A DNA stretch of 64,000 bases from Monoplex corrugatus (GCA_030674185.1 JAPXFY010000031.1:36445723-36509722); one strand, 5' to 3'; shown: positions 11,327 to 22,135, counted from the first letter of the stretch. Notes: generated by a model from the letters alone, not told the origin. Numbers and translations: made by a program.

Positions 11327-12319
11327 TCAAGAACAATGCCAAGGCACAGTGCTTAATGCTAAAAGATTTTTTTTACCACTATGAGTCTGCATGTGTCTCT
11401 CCAATAAGGTTGCCAATGCAAAACTTTTACCGCACACATTACATAAAAAAGGCTTCTCACCAGTGTGGCTCTTCATATGTGTATACAAGGAACTTGCATG
11501 TATAAAACGCTTGCCACACACATAACACAAAAAAGGCCTCACACTAGGGTGGCTCTTCATGTGTTTTTTCCAGTCATGCCATTCTGTAAAAGTCTCTCCA
11601 CACACACTGCACAAAAAGGATCGCTGACCTGCATGAATTTTCTTGTGTGCCTTTAGGCATGATGCCAACTTGTAAGTCTTGTTACAAAGATCACACTGAA
11701 GGCGTCTCGCACCATTATGGCCCACCATGTGCCTCTTCAGGTGATGTGCCTCCATAAACATCTTCTGGCACACTTTGCACACATATTCCTTTTCTCTCTG
11801 AACAGCGTGGGTCTTCTTGTGCCTTTGCAAGTGAGCTTTCTGAATAAAAGGTTTACTACACACATCACACACAAACAGTTTCTGTAGTTTCTGACTAGCA
11901 TGGATCATCTTGTGTTTGCTCCGATTACCCGAGGTAGTAAAAGCCTTACTACACACATCACACACAAAGGATTTCTCACCAGTGTGGATCTTCTTGTGTC
12001 TCCTTAAACAATCTGCCCGTGCAAAAGATTTACTACACACATCACACACAAAGGGTTTCTGTGTAGTATGGGTCACCTTGTGTTTGTTCAGAATACGCAA
12101 GGTTGTAAAAGTCTTACAGCACACACCACACTCAACAAGGGGTTTCTGACCACTATGGAGCATCTTATGCATCTTTAATGTATCTGCTCGTTTAAATTTT
12201 TTTCCACACTCGTTACATGCAAAGGATCTGCGTCCAGTACCACGAGCTGTCTTGACAGAGGTGGCAGGCTGACCTGACCCCGGACGTTTGCAAATGGTAG
12301 AAGAAGGTTCATCAAAATC
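11327..12319 (-). CDS. Ten-finger C2H2 zinc-finger exon (unit A, last exon)
   Basis: This terminal exon encodes about 330 residues: a short lead (DFDEPSSTICKRPGSGQ) and ten tandem C2H2 fingers of the C-x2-C-x12-H-x3-H type, with several HTGEK-like linkers (HTGEKSFVC, HTGEKPFLC, HSGQKPL). The fifth finger follows a longer linker (ASQKLQKL). The tail after the last finger is GKKNLLALSTVPWHCS. A nuclear DNA-binding role is inferred from the family; targets are unknown. The start is set by a consensus acceptor (GATGTTTCAG before GATTTTGATGAA) in phase 0, matching the phase-0 donor of the exon at 15722-16422. Upstream in-frame ATGs (12331, 12328) lie inside the presumed intron. A 28-bp minisatellite fills the intron right before the acceptor. 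Confidence 0.88.
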   Translation of the reverse strand, partial: DFDEPSSTICKRPGSGQPATSVKTARGTGRRSFACNECGKKFKRADTLKMHKMLHSGQKPLVECGVCCKTFTTLRILNKHKVTHTTQKPFVCDVCSKSFARADCLRRHKKIHTGEKSFVCDVCSKAFTTSGNRSKHKMIHASQKLQKLFVCDVCSKPFIQKAHLQRHKKTHAVQREKEYVCKVCQKMFMEAHHLKRHMVGHNGARRLQCDLCNKTYKLASCLKAHKKIHAGQRSFLCSVCGETFTEWHDWKKHMKSHPSVRPFLCYVCGKRFIHASSLYTHMKSHTGEKPFLCNVCGKSFALATLLERHMQTHSGKKNLLALSTVPWHCS

Positions 12320-12344
12320 CTGAAACATCATAGAACATTACCGG

Positions 12345-12810
12345 ACAATAAGGAATTTGTGCACATCATTGGACAAAATGTGGAATTTGGGCACATTAAT
12401 GGACAATGTGGAATCTTGGCACATTATTGGGACAATATGGAATTTGTGTACATTACTGGACAATGTGGAATCTTGGCACATTATTGGGACAATATGGAAT
12501 TTGTGTACAGTACTGGACAATGTGGACTTTGCGTGCATTATTGGGCAATGTAGAATTTGTGTACAATACTGGAGGATGCAGAATTTGTGTACATTATCGG
12601 ACAATGTGGAATTTGTGTACATTATTGGGCAATGTGGAATTTGTATATTATTGGGCAATGTGGAATTTGTGTACATTATTGAACAATGTAGAATTTGTGT
12701 ACACTATTGGGCAAAGTTGAATCTGTGTACATTATTGGGCAATGTGGAATTTGTGTACTATATTGGGCAATGTGGAATTTGTGTACATTATTGGACAATG
12801 TGGAAGTTGT
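12345..12810. repeat. 28-bp minisatellite in intron of unit A
   Basis: About 16 units of ACATTATTGGGCAATGTGG + AATTTGTGT, with some longer and shorter variants. Lies 25 bp before the zinc-finger exon's acceptor. ORFs on both strands here are repeat artefacts. Confidence 0.93.
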
Positions 12811-13168
12811 GTTGAAGTTAACAAACAGATGCTGGTGAATGCAGAAAAAAAGCAAGACAACAAGAAGGAAAAAAGATGAAAAAAAAAAAGCAACAGAGAT
12901 AACAATAACATAAAAATCTGAAATAAATGAAACGACATTCCAAGGGCCTATACAAAAACAATCATACCAAAATATCTAGGAAGACACTGCCATATATGAC
13001 CAGAAAATAAAACTGATGCAGAAATCCTACTTCTCACCGACCAAACAAGCTGCAACTTCAAAGATGTTACCATACGTACACTGACAGTAATACCTCAGTC
13101 ACCAAGAACAACCTTTGTTGCTTTTTTGTTTGTTTGTTTTTTGGGTGAGTGTGTGTCTGTTCATTTGT

Positions 13169-13297
13169 TTAACCCTTTGACTCCCGCACCCTATCTGCAA
13201 ACTGCCAAAAAATCTTTAATTGGTTAAGTTTTTGCTTTGCTATAATGGCTGATAATGCAGGAAGCAGGTGGATAAGGTGAGGAAGTCAAAGGGTTAA
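13169..13297. mobile_element. TTAA fold-back element, copy 3 (no inner palindrome)
   Basis: TTAACCCTTTGACTCCCGCAC at the left and GGAAGTCAAAGGGTTAA at the right. The centre has a decayed AAAAA...TTAAGTTTTTGC and lacks the nested unit. Confidence 0.85.
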
Positions 13298-13300
13298 AAC

Positions 13301-13800
13301 CATATCAGAGCTATAACCGTTTCAAAACAAACACAACACTTCAACAGGAGAAAAAAAAAGGAAAAGAAAATTAAGTACACATATCAATGCATTTACGTAC
13401 ATAATCTGAGGAGATGCCCCTGGTGCTGACCACTCCGTCCAATTTATCACACAGAGGTTTAAAAAACATACCTGAATATAAATTTAAGCATGATTAAGGA
13501 CTCTAGGTAAAAAGAGTCTAAGTTACCTAAAACTGTTTCCACATATCTCATTTCCCCAGAGCCCAAAATGCACTTAAATACATGTATCCAATAAGCAATC
13601 CGAAGAGAAAGTATGTAAGACTTCATTGGACATATACAGGTGAATCAACCAGCAAAGCAGAAAATGATAGGTAGAAATGACAGAAAGTAAAAGGAACAAG
13701 GGACAAACAAAGAGAGTGACAGAAAAGAGGAAATTTCTAGCACAGAATTTCCAGGTGGGGATACTACTTATACTGAAAGAGACCCCAGCATACCCATGGT
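13301..13800 (+). repeat. Interspersed repeat R560, copy 3
   Basis: Same block order as copy 1, from CATATCAGAGCTATAACCG to CTGAAAGAGACCCCAGCATACCC. It abuts the preceding fold-back element. Confidence 0.82.
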
Positions 13801-13802
13801 GG

Positions 13803-14290
13803 GAACAGGTTCAGTTCGCAGAGCGTCTGAGGAGATCATTCCGGAGTCTACCCACCAGCTGTAGGTCTCTGACTATCTGCCTGGTACCAGTTCATCTTTG
13901 ACCTTCCCCTCCATTGCTGTTCATCTTTGACCTTCCTCTCCATTGCTGTTCTGGTACCAGATCAGGATCTGGTTGAAAGTCTGGAAGACAGCAGTATGAC
14001 CCATCCAACTCAGTCGACACTTGCAGATGATGCTGGTAGCTAGGATGTGTTTGCTTCTTGACCTTACTTCATTGTTTATCACAAAGTCTTTCTGTTTGAT
14101 GCTCAACAGAGCCAAGCTCCTTCTCCTCGCTTTTTTTCAGATGCCACATTTCACGGTTATACACAAGGTTGACAGAACACTGGACTTGTAGAAGAACCAC
14201 AATTTTAGGTTGAAAGAGATTTTCTTGCTGTCTCAGATTTTTGACAGCTGGCTGAATGCTGCTCATGCTTTGCCTATGTATGACAGTTCA
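13803..14290 (-). mobile_element. LINE C-terminal fragment (RTE-like)
   Basis: On the minus strand, frames carry LVYNREMWHLKKSEEKELG and SVEHQTERLCD, then TELDGSY. This matches the region after the reverse transcriptase palm (lLYn.EtWtLkk......fe...lR). Frames are broken, so it is a relic. A 36-bp segment (TTCATCTTTGACCTTCC...) is duplicated near 13890-13935. Confidence 0.6.
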
Positions 14291-14549
14291 GTTCTTCAGA
14301 CATGTCAATGGAATTGTTGACTGAATTGCTCAGATAGGTCTAAAACTAGACGAGATGAAAAATATGAGACGATAAAAATGTCTGATTTCTTTTCCATATC
14401 TATCAAATCATATTTTAGGTTGCCTTCAAGATAAAACAATACTAATATGGCATAACAACTTTTCAAATTGCAGCATCCATCTCACTTCCCCTCTGACATC
14501 ATATCTGCCTCCCCTCTCCCCAGTTCTTATCATTACTCATAGACACATT

Positions 14550-14765
14550 ATCATTTCATTTTAGTCCTTTTCTCCCACTGGACGAAGCAGCAGGGAAGTT
14601 TGAGTCTTTTTCTCCTAATTTTTGTATTTGGTGTTTGTTCGTTTGTGATCTTTACATTGATGCCTGACAAAGGCCAGTTGGCTGAAAACTTGCGCCTGTC
14701 TTGTCTGATTGTATTTTAAACAAGCGTTCTGATTCTACTTTCATGTTTTTTTTCCTGGTTCCTGT
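14550..14765 (+). repeat. Repeat S3 (tail family also at 27476)
   Basis: Shares GTCTTTTTCTCCTAATTTTTGT, GGTGTTTGTTCGTTTGTGATC, GACAAAGGCCAGTTGGC and TTTCCTGGTTCC with 27476-27672. The CTGACAAAGGCCAGTTGGCTGAAAA part resembles the CUGA/GAAA core of retroelement hammerheads but lacks the exact CUGANGA. Confidence 0.6.
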
Positions 14766-14951
14766 TAGCTTGAACGCAGGCAGTCGTACTTGTTTTGGAT
14801 TTCTAAAGGACAAGACTATTTGGATCAGCCCTCACATCACTGGTCTCTCCTCTTCGCTCTACTGTATGATGCTTATAAGCTAGGGCTATCTTAAGTTTTT
14901 GTTTACACTTTTTAAAAAACAACAACAACAGAATGTTGCATTTTCTGTTGA

Positions 14952-15046
14952 TTTAGCCCTTTTACTCGTACACCCTGTCCAACAGCATTCTGCACTGTCA
15001 AGCATGGTAGCAGTTGGTGGACAGGGTGAGGGAATCAAAGGGTTAA
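14952..15046. mobile_element. TTAA fold-back element, copy 4 (short)
   Basis: TTAGCCCTTTTACTCGTACACC at the left and GAGGGAATCAAAGGGTTAA at the right. A short simple copy without a nested palindrome. Confidence 0.72.
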
Positions 15047-15177
15047 AAAAAAAAAAAGGAAAGTCATGGTATCCACCAAAGATGGATACTATCATATGCA
15101 GACAGTACAGCAAAAGAATGTTTGTACAGTGTGGGCCAAATGACCAAAATAATGTGCATGCATACATCTCACCTGTC

Positions 15178-15655
15178 TAACCTGTTGGCGTCACCAGATT
15201 CAGTGTTGGCCGCTGCACTCTTTGATACCGCCACCCCCCCTCCGAACAGCTCTGTCTTGAATTTTGTGGACAATTTCTTGAATATTTAGGCCACTGATGT
15301 TGGTTTTGTTCTCGACGTATGAGATTGGAGGTCTGCCTTTCTTCCTTTTTGCCTCAGTTTTTCCTTGAAAACTGGTGGCCATGAGGTCTCTGTTCTTGCT
15401 ATGTGACACATGGCCAATGCATTTTAGTCTGATGTTTGCCAGTAGTTTTTCTGGTAGACACTGTCATTAGCTCTTCTATCTGTCCATTTCATACGTAATA
15501 GTCTCTGATAAAACCACATCTCTACTGCCTCAATTCTTTTGCAATCAGCTTTTCTGAGAGTCCAGGCTTTGCAGCCATAAATCATAATTGGCCAGATCAA
15601 ACATTTCAAAAGTTTAATTTTCAATTTGGTATGCCTCTTTCCAGATATCCTTGAG
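15178..15655 (-). mobile_element. RTE-like LINE 3' fragment, family L1a copy 1
   Basis: Minus-strand frames read KIKLLKCLIWPIMIYGCKAW, KRIEAVEMWFYQRLLRMKW, then GKTEAKRKKGRPPISY and INIQEIVH-type residues. This is the region after the YADD palm of an RTE-like reverse transcriptase. Two frames are used, so it is a 5'-truncated relic. Lies in the intron immediately downstream (minus strand) of the exon at 15722-16422. Confidence 0.8.
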
Positions 15656-15721
15656 CTGGACCAAATATATACCAGTCAAAGAAAAAGAAAAAAAACAACA
15701 ACTATAGTTTTCTTTACTTAC

Positions 15722-16422
15722 CTGTTTGTGATCTGGTGGCTTGTTCAAGCCGTCTTTGTCTGAGCTCGTCTCTGCATGGACATCACAGCAGGTGTCTGAA
15801 CTAACTGGTTCGTTCTTGATGTTATTGTTGTAGTTCATTTCAACTGGTTCAGTCTTGATGTCACTGCTGGTGTCTGTTTTAACTGCTTCGGTCTTAAGAC
15901 CACTGAAAGATTCTGATCTGAAGACTTCAGAGTATGGTTGAACAGCTTCAATCTTAAGACATTTGACAGAGTTTGAATGAACTCTGACAGAGTTTGAATT
16001 AACTCTATCAGTCTCAATACTTGAGTTTGCTCCAGTGGGTTCAATCTTGATATCACCAATGACATGGCTTTTGTCTGAATCGATTTCAGTCAGTGGTTCA
16101 TGCTTCACATTACTGACATTACAGCAAGATTCCAGCTCAGCTTGTTCAGAAATTACTGCAGAAGACAAATCAACGCATGTGCATGGTTCACGTTTGAAGC
16201 CAAATCTTCTTTCAGTCTTCTCTACCATTTCAGGCGGGGTCTGGTAAAAAGAGCTACTTTTTGCACGCTGATTTACCGGTTCATTCTTCCTCCCATGACA
16301 ATCTGACAACTTGGTAGTTCGTGAGTACCTAGTGTCTGTCTCATAACAAGTGCAGGTGCCTACTGTCCTCCCATTATTCTCAGGACAGTCAGATGTGACC
16401 CCTGCAACAGACAGACAGTTCC
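15722..16422 (-). CDS. Acidic SUMO-motif exon of zinc-finger unit A
   Basis: About 233 codons rich in Glu, Asp, Ser and Thr, with six SUMO-consensus motifs of the form (V/I/L)KxE: VKHEP, IKIEP, LKIEA, LKTEA, IKTEP and IKNEP. No fold is recognisable, and I infer a regulatory region in front of the zinc fingers. The donor is clear (CACAAACAG|GTAAGTAAAG, phase 0) and fits the phase-0 acceptor at 12319. Two acceptors 21 bp apart, both phase 1, are possible: CCAACAG (exon from 16422) and GTTGCAG (from 16401). A phase-1 donor is needed upstream; the only good candidate I see is at 36723. The layout matches the exon at 29846-30705, so the units are paralogous. Confidence 0.75.
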
Positions 16423-16424
16423 CT

Positions 16425-17130
16425 GTTGGAAAAAATAGGAGACCAACTACCTTTATGAGAAAAGAGCCAGCACCTCTTTGGATAATAAACTGACTCACAA
16501 TTCTAACTCTATTATGACAGTAAAAGGTGATGTACTTTGTCAAACTGTGTACACATTGAAAGGAATGATGGTTGTGTTATCATTTGTTCGTAAACTACTC
16601 GTACATTTCGGAACTAAAAGAAGAAGAAAAAGGAAAAGATTCACCATAACCCACTCCTCAGTATTAATAAATACATAAGGTCTGACAGAAAGACATGGTG
16701 AAAGTGGATTTTTTTTCCCTCTGAAAAACTGGGAAGATTTTTTTTAGATTGGCGAAAGTTGTTTTGTTTTTTTATCAGAAAACAAGTGACTGTTTTTTTT
16801 TAAAGTACAATACCCCAAGCCCTTCAACACCATTAGAGCACAAATGGTACAATCCTAGGACAGAACAGAAACACACACAAAATGTGCAGTGGTCTACCAC
16901 ATGTCTTACGATGACTGTGATGGTGACAGGCTGCTAGAATGCTAAGGCTTAAAGTCAAGGAGCAGTAAAACACTAAAAGTGCCTCATGGACAGCCATGAG
17001 AGCACACTGCAAGGAAACAAGAGACCAATCCTTCTGGGGAAAAAATGAGAATCTTCGTGTCCAAAACTAACATAATTTCCATGACTAGAAATTAACGAAG
17101 CACTGGAAATCAAGGAAGACAAGACCATCT
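16425..17130. other. No gene recognised
   Basis: AT-rich DNA with T and A homopolymers. I searched the minus strand for a private first exon of zinc-finger unit A with a phase-1 donor and saw no convincing one. Confidence 0.45.
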
Positions 17131-17277
17131 TTAACCTTTCGACTCCCTCAACCTATCCACCACTGGCAAAAATTAACACTCCGACTCCCTCACCCTATCA
17201 GAGTTAAATGCTTGCTTCGCTATCATGGTTGACAAAGCAGGATACTAGAAGACAGGCTGAAGGAGTCAAAGGGTTAA
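17131..17277. mobile_element. TTAA fold-back element, copy 5
   Basis: TTAACCTTTCGACTCCCTC at the left, AGGAGTCAAAGGGTTAA at the right, inner arm ACTCCGACTCCCTCACCC. Confidence 0.82.
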
Positions 17278-17382
17278 ACAGATGCATCAGATATGAAGTG
17301 CCAAGCCAATCAAGACAATTGCTCGAGCAAAAGAAACCAGTCTGAGTCATTTTATGAGCTTTGTACTTTTCATTCACCACCA

Positions 17383-17655
17383 GAACACTACTAGCAGACA
17401 TCAACAATTTTAACATTGGCCAAGTGTCAGGCAGCAGGAACACAGACCTCATGGCAACCATCTTTCAAGGAAACAAAGTGGCAAAAAGGAATGAAGACAG
17501 ACTTCCAGTCTCATATATCGAGAACATAACCAACATCAGTGGCCTAAATATTCAAGAAATTGTCCACAAAAGTCAAGACAGAGCGACCTGGAGGGAGATG
17601 GTGGTGTTCGGGTGTGCAGCGGCCAACACTGAACCCGGTGATGCCAACGAGTGAG
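17383..17655 (+). mobile_element. RTE-like LINE 3' fragment, family L1a copy 2
   Basis: The plus-strand frame reads LADINNFNIGQVSGSRNTDL, then YIENITNISGLNIQEIVHKS and CAAANTEPGDANE. It equals the C-terminal end of the family at 18904-19669 (minus). 5'-truncated. Confidence 0.82.
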
Positions 17656-17846
17656 ACTCACTACCATGGATTCAGCTATGGTTTGGGGTCATTACATGAT
17701 TGACTGTGTAGCTGGTCAGATGGCTAAGTTCACATCCTTGCAATGGCACTGCCCTGCCGAACGTTTGAAGCGATTTGTAAGCAAGTTTCAGCCCGATTCT
17801 GATAGTTTTTTAAAATTTTGTACAGCAAAAAGTTGACCATATCAAC

Positions 17847-18173
17847 ATGGATGTCGGGAGGTACAATGCTGAAGAGATGGCTAAAATTTTGTTCGATTTG
17901 CTGCACTTTTTTTTTTTCACTTTGTATAGCAAAAAGTTGAGCATATCAACATGGCTGTCAGGAGGTACAATGCAGAAGAGGTGGCTAGAATTTTGTTCGA
18001 TTTGCCACATGATGGATGGTGACAATAGCAGCAATGAAAACATGGTAGGAAATGAAGGTGATGTTGCTGATCAACTCAACAGTGACTCAAATGATTCTGA
18101 TTGTCCTGAAGAAGATTTCACCCTACCAAGTGCATCAACAAGAAAGGGGCAAGGTCATTTCTTAAAATCTTGA
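17847..18173 (+). pseudogene. piggyBac-like transposase N-terminal remnant, duplicated start
   Basis: Two similar starts lie in tandem: MDVGRYNAEEMAKILFDL (17847) and MAVRRYNAEEVARILFDL (17952). The second runs by a frameshift into an acidic stretch (NSDSNDSDCPEEDF) and stops at 18173. The order resembles the N-terminus of piggyBac-type transposases. I find no matching TTAA inverted repeats around it, so the family call is tentative. Confidence 0.5.
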
Positions 18174-18300
18174 ACATCTTTCAATGAACATATGATAACT
18201 GTATAAATAAAACATATATAAAGTACATCAACAAGAAAGGGACAAGGTCACTTCTTAAAATCTTGATGATCTTTATCCACGAAGATATGATAAATGCATT
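18128..18300. repeat. Tandem duplication, about 85 bp
   Basis: AACAAGAAAGGGGCAAGGTC...CTTAAAATCTTGA is repeated from about 18226 with small changes. Confidence 0.7.
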
Positions 18301-18483
18301 CTTTATTCATTTTTCTTCAATAAAACAAATATATTGTTTTGAGTATTAATCAAATTTTTGTCTTTTTTGTTTGTTTGTTAGGTTGGTGATTTTTTTAGTC
18401 CAAAATTTCAAACAATTCTAGGAGAGATATGTTAAGAAACTAGCCTCTGTTAAATGCCTTACTTCAACAACACACACAACAGA

Positions 18484-18615
18484 CCTCTGGACTTGTGTAG
18501 GTTACCTTGTGCGTTTTCACACTATCAGTAGTTGAATAAAAAATCTTACCACACACATCACTCTCAAAGAGATTCCGACCAGTATCAGCTGACTGGTGTG
18601 AATTTCATCACACAC
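18484..18615 (-). pseudogene. C2H2 zinc-finger relic
   Basis: The minus-strand frame reads DTGRNLFESDVCGKIFYSTT, then DSVKTHKVTY. This is one finger with its linker; the first Cys is replaced by Ser and the last His by Tyr. Probably a decayed finger of the zinc-finger cluster. Confidence 0.6.
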
Positions 18616-18667
18616 AGTCACACAAGGAAAGATAGTCTCATAATTTTGTGCCTCATCAATCATTGTT

Positions 18668-20000
18668 TATTTTATGTTATTTTTGTTTAAAGCCCAGTCT
18701 ACTGCATAGCCATATTAGGGCTATAACCGTTTCAAAACATACACAATACTTCAACAGGAGCAGGAAAAAAAAAAGGAAAAGAAAATTAAGTACACATATC
18801 AATGCATTCACACACATAATCTAAGGATATGCCCATGGCGTTGACCATTCCCTCCAATTTATCACACAAGGGATTTAAAAACAAACCTGAATACAAATTC
18901 AAATACACTTCACATGTCTCACCTGTCGGCATCACCGGTTTCACTGTTGGCTGCCGCACATTTTGACACCGACCATCTCCCTCCAGGCCGCTCTGTCTTG
19001 ACTTTTATAGACAATTTCTTGAATATTTAGGCCACTGATGTTGGTTATCTTTTCAATGTATGAGATTGGAACTCTGCCTTTCTTCCTTTTTGCCACGGTT
19101 ATTCTTTGAAAGATGGTTGCCATGAGGTCCAAGTTCTTGCTGCGTGACACATGGCCAATGTATTTTAGTCTTCTCGTGTTGATGTCTGCAAGCAGTTTTC
19201 TGGTGCTATCAAGTTCTTCCAGGACACTTTCATTAGTTCTTCTATCTGTCCATTTGACACGTAGCAGTCTCCGATAAAACCACATCTCTGCTGCCTCAAT
19301 TCTTCTGCAATCAGTTTTTTCTCAAAGTCCAGGCTTCACAGCCATAGCCATAAATCATGGCTGGCCGGATCAAACATTTCAGAAGTCTAACTTTCAGGCC
19401 ATTTAGTATGCCTCTCTCTTTCCAGATGATGTTGAGTTGGGCCATTTTTTGCTTTGCCACTTCAGCTCTTGTTTTGATGTCTTTGGAGCAGGTTCCATCA
19501 TCAGTTTCTACAGAACCAAGGTACTTGAAATCCTTAACATTTTCTACAGGAACTTTGTTTATTAAGAAGATGTCATGATTGTTTTCAGTGTCTTTGCCTT
19601 TGATATGTAGCATTTTTGTTTTCTTGGCGTTCAAGTTTAGGCCCGCCTTTTCGCCTGTTGCATATAGGGCAAACATAACTAAAGACACTAAAACATATAT
19701 AAAAAAAACAAGCCTAAATTACCTAAAACTGCTTCTGCATATCTCATTTCCCTAGTGCCAAAAATGCACTAATACATGTACCCAATTACCAATTCTACGA
19801 GAAATTATGTAAGATTTTATCGAACACATACAGATGAATGGACCAGCAAAGCAGGAAATGATAGGAAGAAATGACAGAAAGCAAAGGAACAAGGCAAAAA
19901 CAAAGAGAGTGACAGAAAAAGAAGACATTTCCAGCACAGAATTTCCAGAAGATGGGACACTATTTATACTGAAACAGCCCCCAGCATCCCCACAGGGGAC
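18668..20000 (+). repeat. Interspersed repeat R560, copy 4, split by LINE
   Basis: Left part 18668-18903 (from TTTGTTTAAAGCCCAGTCTAC to CTGAATACAAATTCAAA), right part 19670-20000 (AAACATAACTAAAGACAC to CAGCATCCCCACAGGGG). The join reproduces the uninterrupted copies. The middle is the LINE at 18904-19669. Confidence 0.85.
18904..19669 (-). mobile_element. RTE-like LINE 3' fragment, family L1a copy 3 (longest)
   Basis: The minus-strand coding sequence starts after the YADD motif: KAGLNLNAKKTKMLHIKG, FKYLGSVETDDGTCSKDIK, RLLKCLIRPAMIYG, a frame change, then WTDRRTNESVLEELDSTRK, GRVPISYIEKITNISGLN and QDRAAWREMV. These are the thumb and C-terminal regions of an RTE-like reverse transcriptase. 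It inserted into R560 copy 4. Frames are broken, so inactive. Confidence 0.85.
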
Positions 20001-20016
20001 CTGAATAACCAAACAA

Positions 20017-20062
20017 CAATAATAATAATAATAATAATAATAATCATAATAATTAGTAATAA
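20017..20062. repeat. (AAT)n microsatellite
   Basis: AATAATAAT run. Confidence 0.95.
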
Positions 20063-20639
20063 TTCAGTATGTATAGTGCAAACAGTCCATGTCAAAGAAT
20101 GCTTCTTGCACTTAACATTGACATAATTAACAAAAAATGGTGGGGCAGGGGGAAGAATTGCATGTCAGTACACCCATGCAATCTAAACACAGTTAAACAC
20201 ACACACCAATACGTCAATGCAGCCAAACGCAGTTTGTCAAAAAATAACAATAAACCACAGTATGGCGTCTGAAACAGGCTTTAATGATACTCGTGAATAA
20301 AAAATATATGTAAGGAAGAAAACTATGAAATACTGCATACATATACACATACATATTAGGAAAGATGGGGGAGGGTTACTGGAGATTAACACAGCAATGC
20401 AGCAACAACAGATAACACTACTACAACTCCCAAGATGAAAAATGAGCACAATTAGATATTTATAAGTTTTTCATCTACATCAGTGGAGGGTTTGTTTATA
20501 TATGTATATAAACATTTACAAGTAAAAGACACACATACACGTTTGTGTGCACACACGTATACACACGCGAGCACACACACACACGCACATGCACTTATTG
20601 GTACAGGCACAAGTCTTATTAACCCTCTGACACCACCAC
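20063..20639. other. No gene recognised
   Basis: AT-rich DNA with a short CA/CACG tract (20527-20590). TTAACCCTCTGACACC at 20620 resembles a fold-back end but has no partner arm. Confidence 0.45.
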
Positions 20640-20980
20640 CGGAAATGAAAACGTTATACACATCAGACGCAAAGGGGCACTGACCAGTATGACCCATCTA
20701 GTGTCAATTCAAATTTCACAGGTATAAAATGCTTTGACCAGCATGAGATCCAGTGTCATTTCAGACTGCATGGGTATAAAATACTCTGACCAGTATGACC
20801 ATCTACTGTTATTTCAAATTGCATGAGATAAGATTTAAGTTTTTACTGCACAAATGAGACATAAAGGGCCTCTGACTAGTACAGGTCAACATGATTATAT
20901 TAAAGCTATCGGTAGGTGGAGAACTGGTTTTCTAGTGCACACATCACATACAAATGGCTTTTGACAAGCACAGGTCATCA
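20640..20980 (-). pseudogene. Decayed C2H2 fingers downstream of unit B
   Basis: Minus-strand fragments such as CACQKPFVCDVCTRKP and VRGPLCLICAVKT are zinc-finger linkers and Cys pairs with the helices destroyed. They lie after the stop of the seven-finger exon. A further half finger is visible at 21315-21365. The gene may once have had more fingers. Confidence 0.55.
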
Positions 20981-20981
20981 A

Positions 20982-21291
20982 GTTTCAGTTTCAGTTTCTC
21001 AAGATGACGTCTCCGCACTCAGAACGAATTCCATATGCACTAACGTCACAGGTGCCACGTGTATGATGACCATGGCACATGCCTTAAGCCTGCACATAAG
21101 CCCGTGAGCTGGCCAGGTCTTGAGGCCCTACCTAGACTATGTTTTACCTAGTATATTTTATACTGGTAATTCATTAGCCTACGACTGGAGTAATCTTGGT
21201 TACATGTAAACAACATGTGTATGTGTGTATCTGACCTTCAAAAAGGAACATATATATATGAAGTAAATAAATAAATCATTAAAAGTCTGAA
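20982..21291 (+). repeat. Interspersed repeat S1, copy 3 (long)
   Basis: Fullest copy: AGTTTCAGTTTCAGTTTCTC start, then CATAAGCCCGTGAGCTGGCC, a middle ATCTTGGTTACATGTA block, TGTGTATCTGACCTTC and an AAGTAAATAAATAAATCA tail. Confidence 0.82.
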
Positions 21292-21365
21292 TAAAAAGTG
21301 CATATATAATTTTAACTCACTCGTAAAAGCACCTGTATAAGTCTTACATCACATCAAACTGACTC

Positions 21366-22049
21366 TCACCCGCTTGCATGCACCTTCATGTGTTGTTTCA
21401 AGGTGCTCGGATATTTAAAAGTCTTATCGCAGACATCACACACAAAAGGCCTCTGATGAGAATGGGTAACCTTGTGGTTCTTTAAGTTATTGGCAGACGT
21501 TAAGGTCTTATTGCACACGTCACACACAAAAGGGCTCTGACCAGAGTGACACATCTGGTGTTGTTTCAAGCTTACGGACCGTTTAAAAGTCTTGTTGCAT
21601 ACATCACACTTAAAGGGCCTGCAACCACTATGGGTCACCTCATGAGTGTGTAAGTGACTGGCACATATGAAACACTTACCGCACGTACTGCACACAAAAG
21701 GGCCCTGCCCGGTATGTACGATCTTGTGTTTTTTGAAGCTGACAAAGTATTTGAACGTCTTACCACACACATCGCACACAAAGGGTCTCTGGCCCTTATG
21801 TACTATCTCGTGTTTCTTTAAGCTGGAGGAGTATTTGAAAGTCATGTTACATGAATCGCATGCAAAGGGCTTTCGAACAAACACGTGGGTCAGTTTGTGT
21901 TTTTTCAGAAGATCTGCCCACACAAACATTTCACCACACACATCACACGTAAAGGACATGGCAGAATTACTGGGAGGCATCACGAGCAATACCGCTGGCT
22001 GGTCCAACCCAGGGGTCTGGCAGGCGACGGAAGGTGGCTGGTCGCATTC
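21366..22049 (-). CDS. Seven-finger C2H2 zinc-finger exon (unit B, last exon)
   Basis: A terminal exon of 227 codons plus stop. After about 30 lead residues (ECDQPPSVACQTPG...) come seven C2H2 fingers, many of the FVCDVCxKTFKY...H-x3-H form, and a short end KVHASG. The sixth finger has Leu where Phe is usual (KTLTSANN). A DNA-binding nuclear protein is inferred. The acceptor is GTGGTGTTACAG|GAATGC, phase 0, the same as in unit A, and fits the phase-0 donor at 29846. The in-frame ATG at 22061 falls in the presumed intron. The stop follows the last finger closely, and finger relics occur downstream, suggesting truncation. Confidence 0.87.
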   Translation of the reverse strand, partial: ECDQPPSVACQTPGLDQPAVLLVMPPSNSAMSFTCDVCGEMFVWADLLKKHKLTHVFVRKPFACDSCNMTFKYSSSLKKHEIVHKGQRPFVCDVCGKTFKYFVSFKKHKIVHTGQGPFVCSTCGKCFICASHLHTHEVTHSGCRPFKCDVCNKTFKRSVSLKQHQMCHSGQSPFVCDVCNKTLTSANNLKNHKVTHSHQRPFVCDVCDKTFKYPSTLKQHMKVHASG

Positions 22050-22135
22050 CTGTAACACCACGAAAACCCATGATGGAAAATAAGAAACATGACTGACAAC
22101 TTGGGCTTTAGACTGGAGAATTTGAGAATGTTACT

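Noticed and set aside
12338..12815. ORFs up to 152 codons on both strands near a zinc-finger exon
   Set aside because: 28-bp minisatellite in an intron.
18180..18330. Right end of a piggyBac-type element after the 17847 relic
   Set aside because: No TTAA inverted repeat pair could be matched around the relic.
21667..22083. 138-codon plus-strand ORF
   Set aside because: Antisense of the zinc-finger exon; the periodic pattern follows finger spacing.
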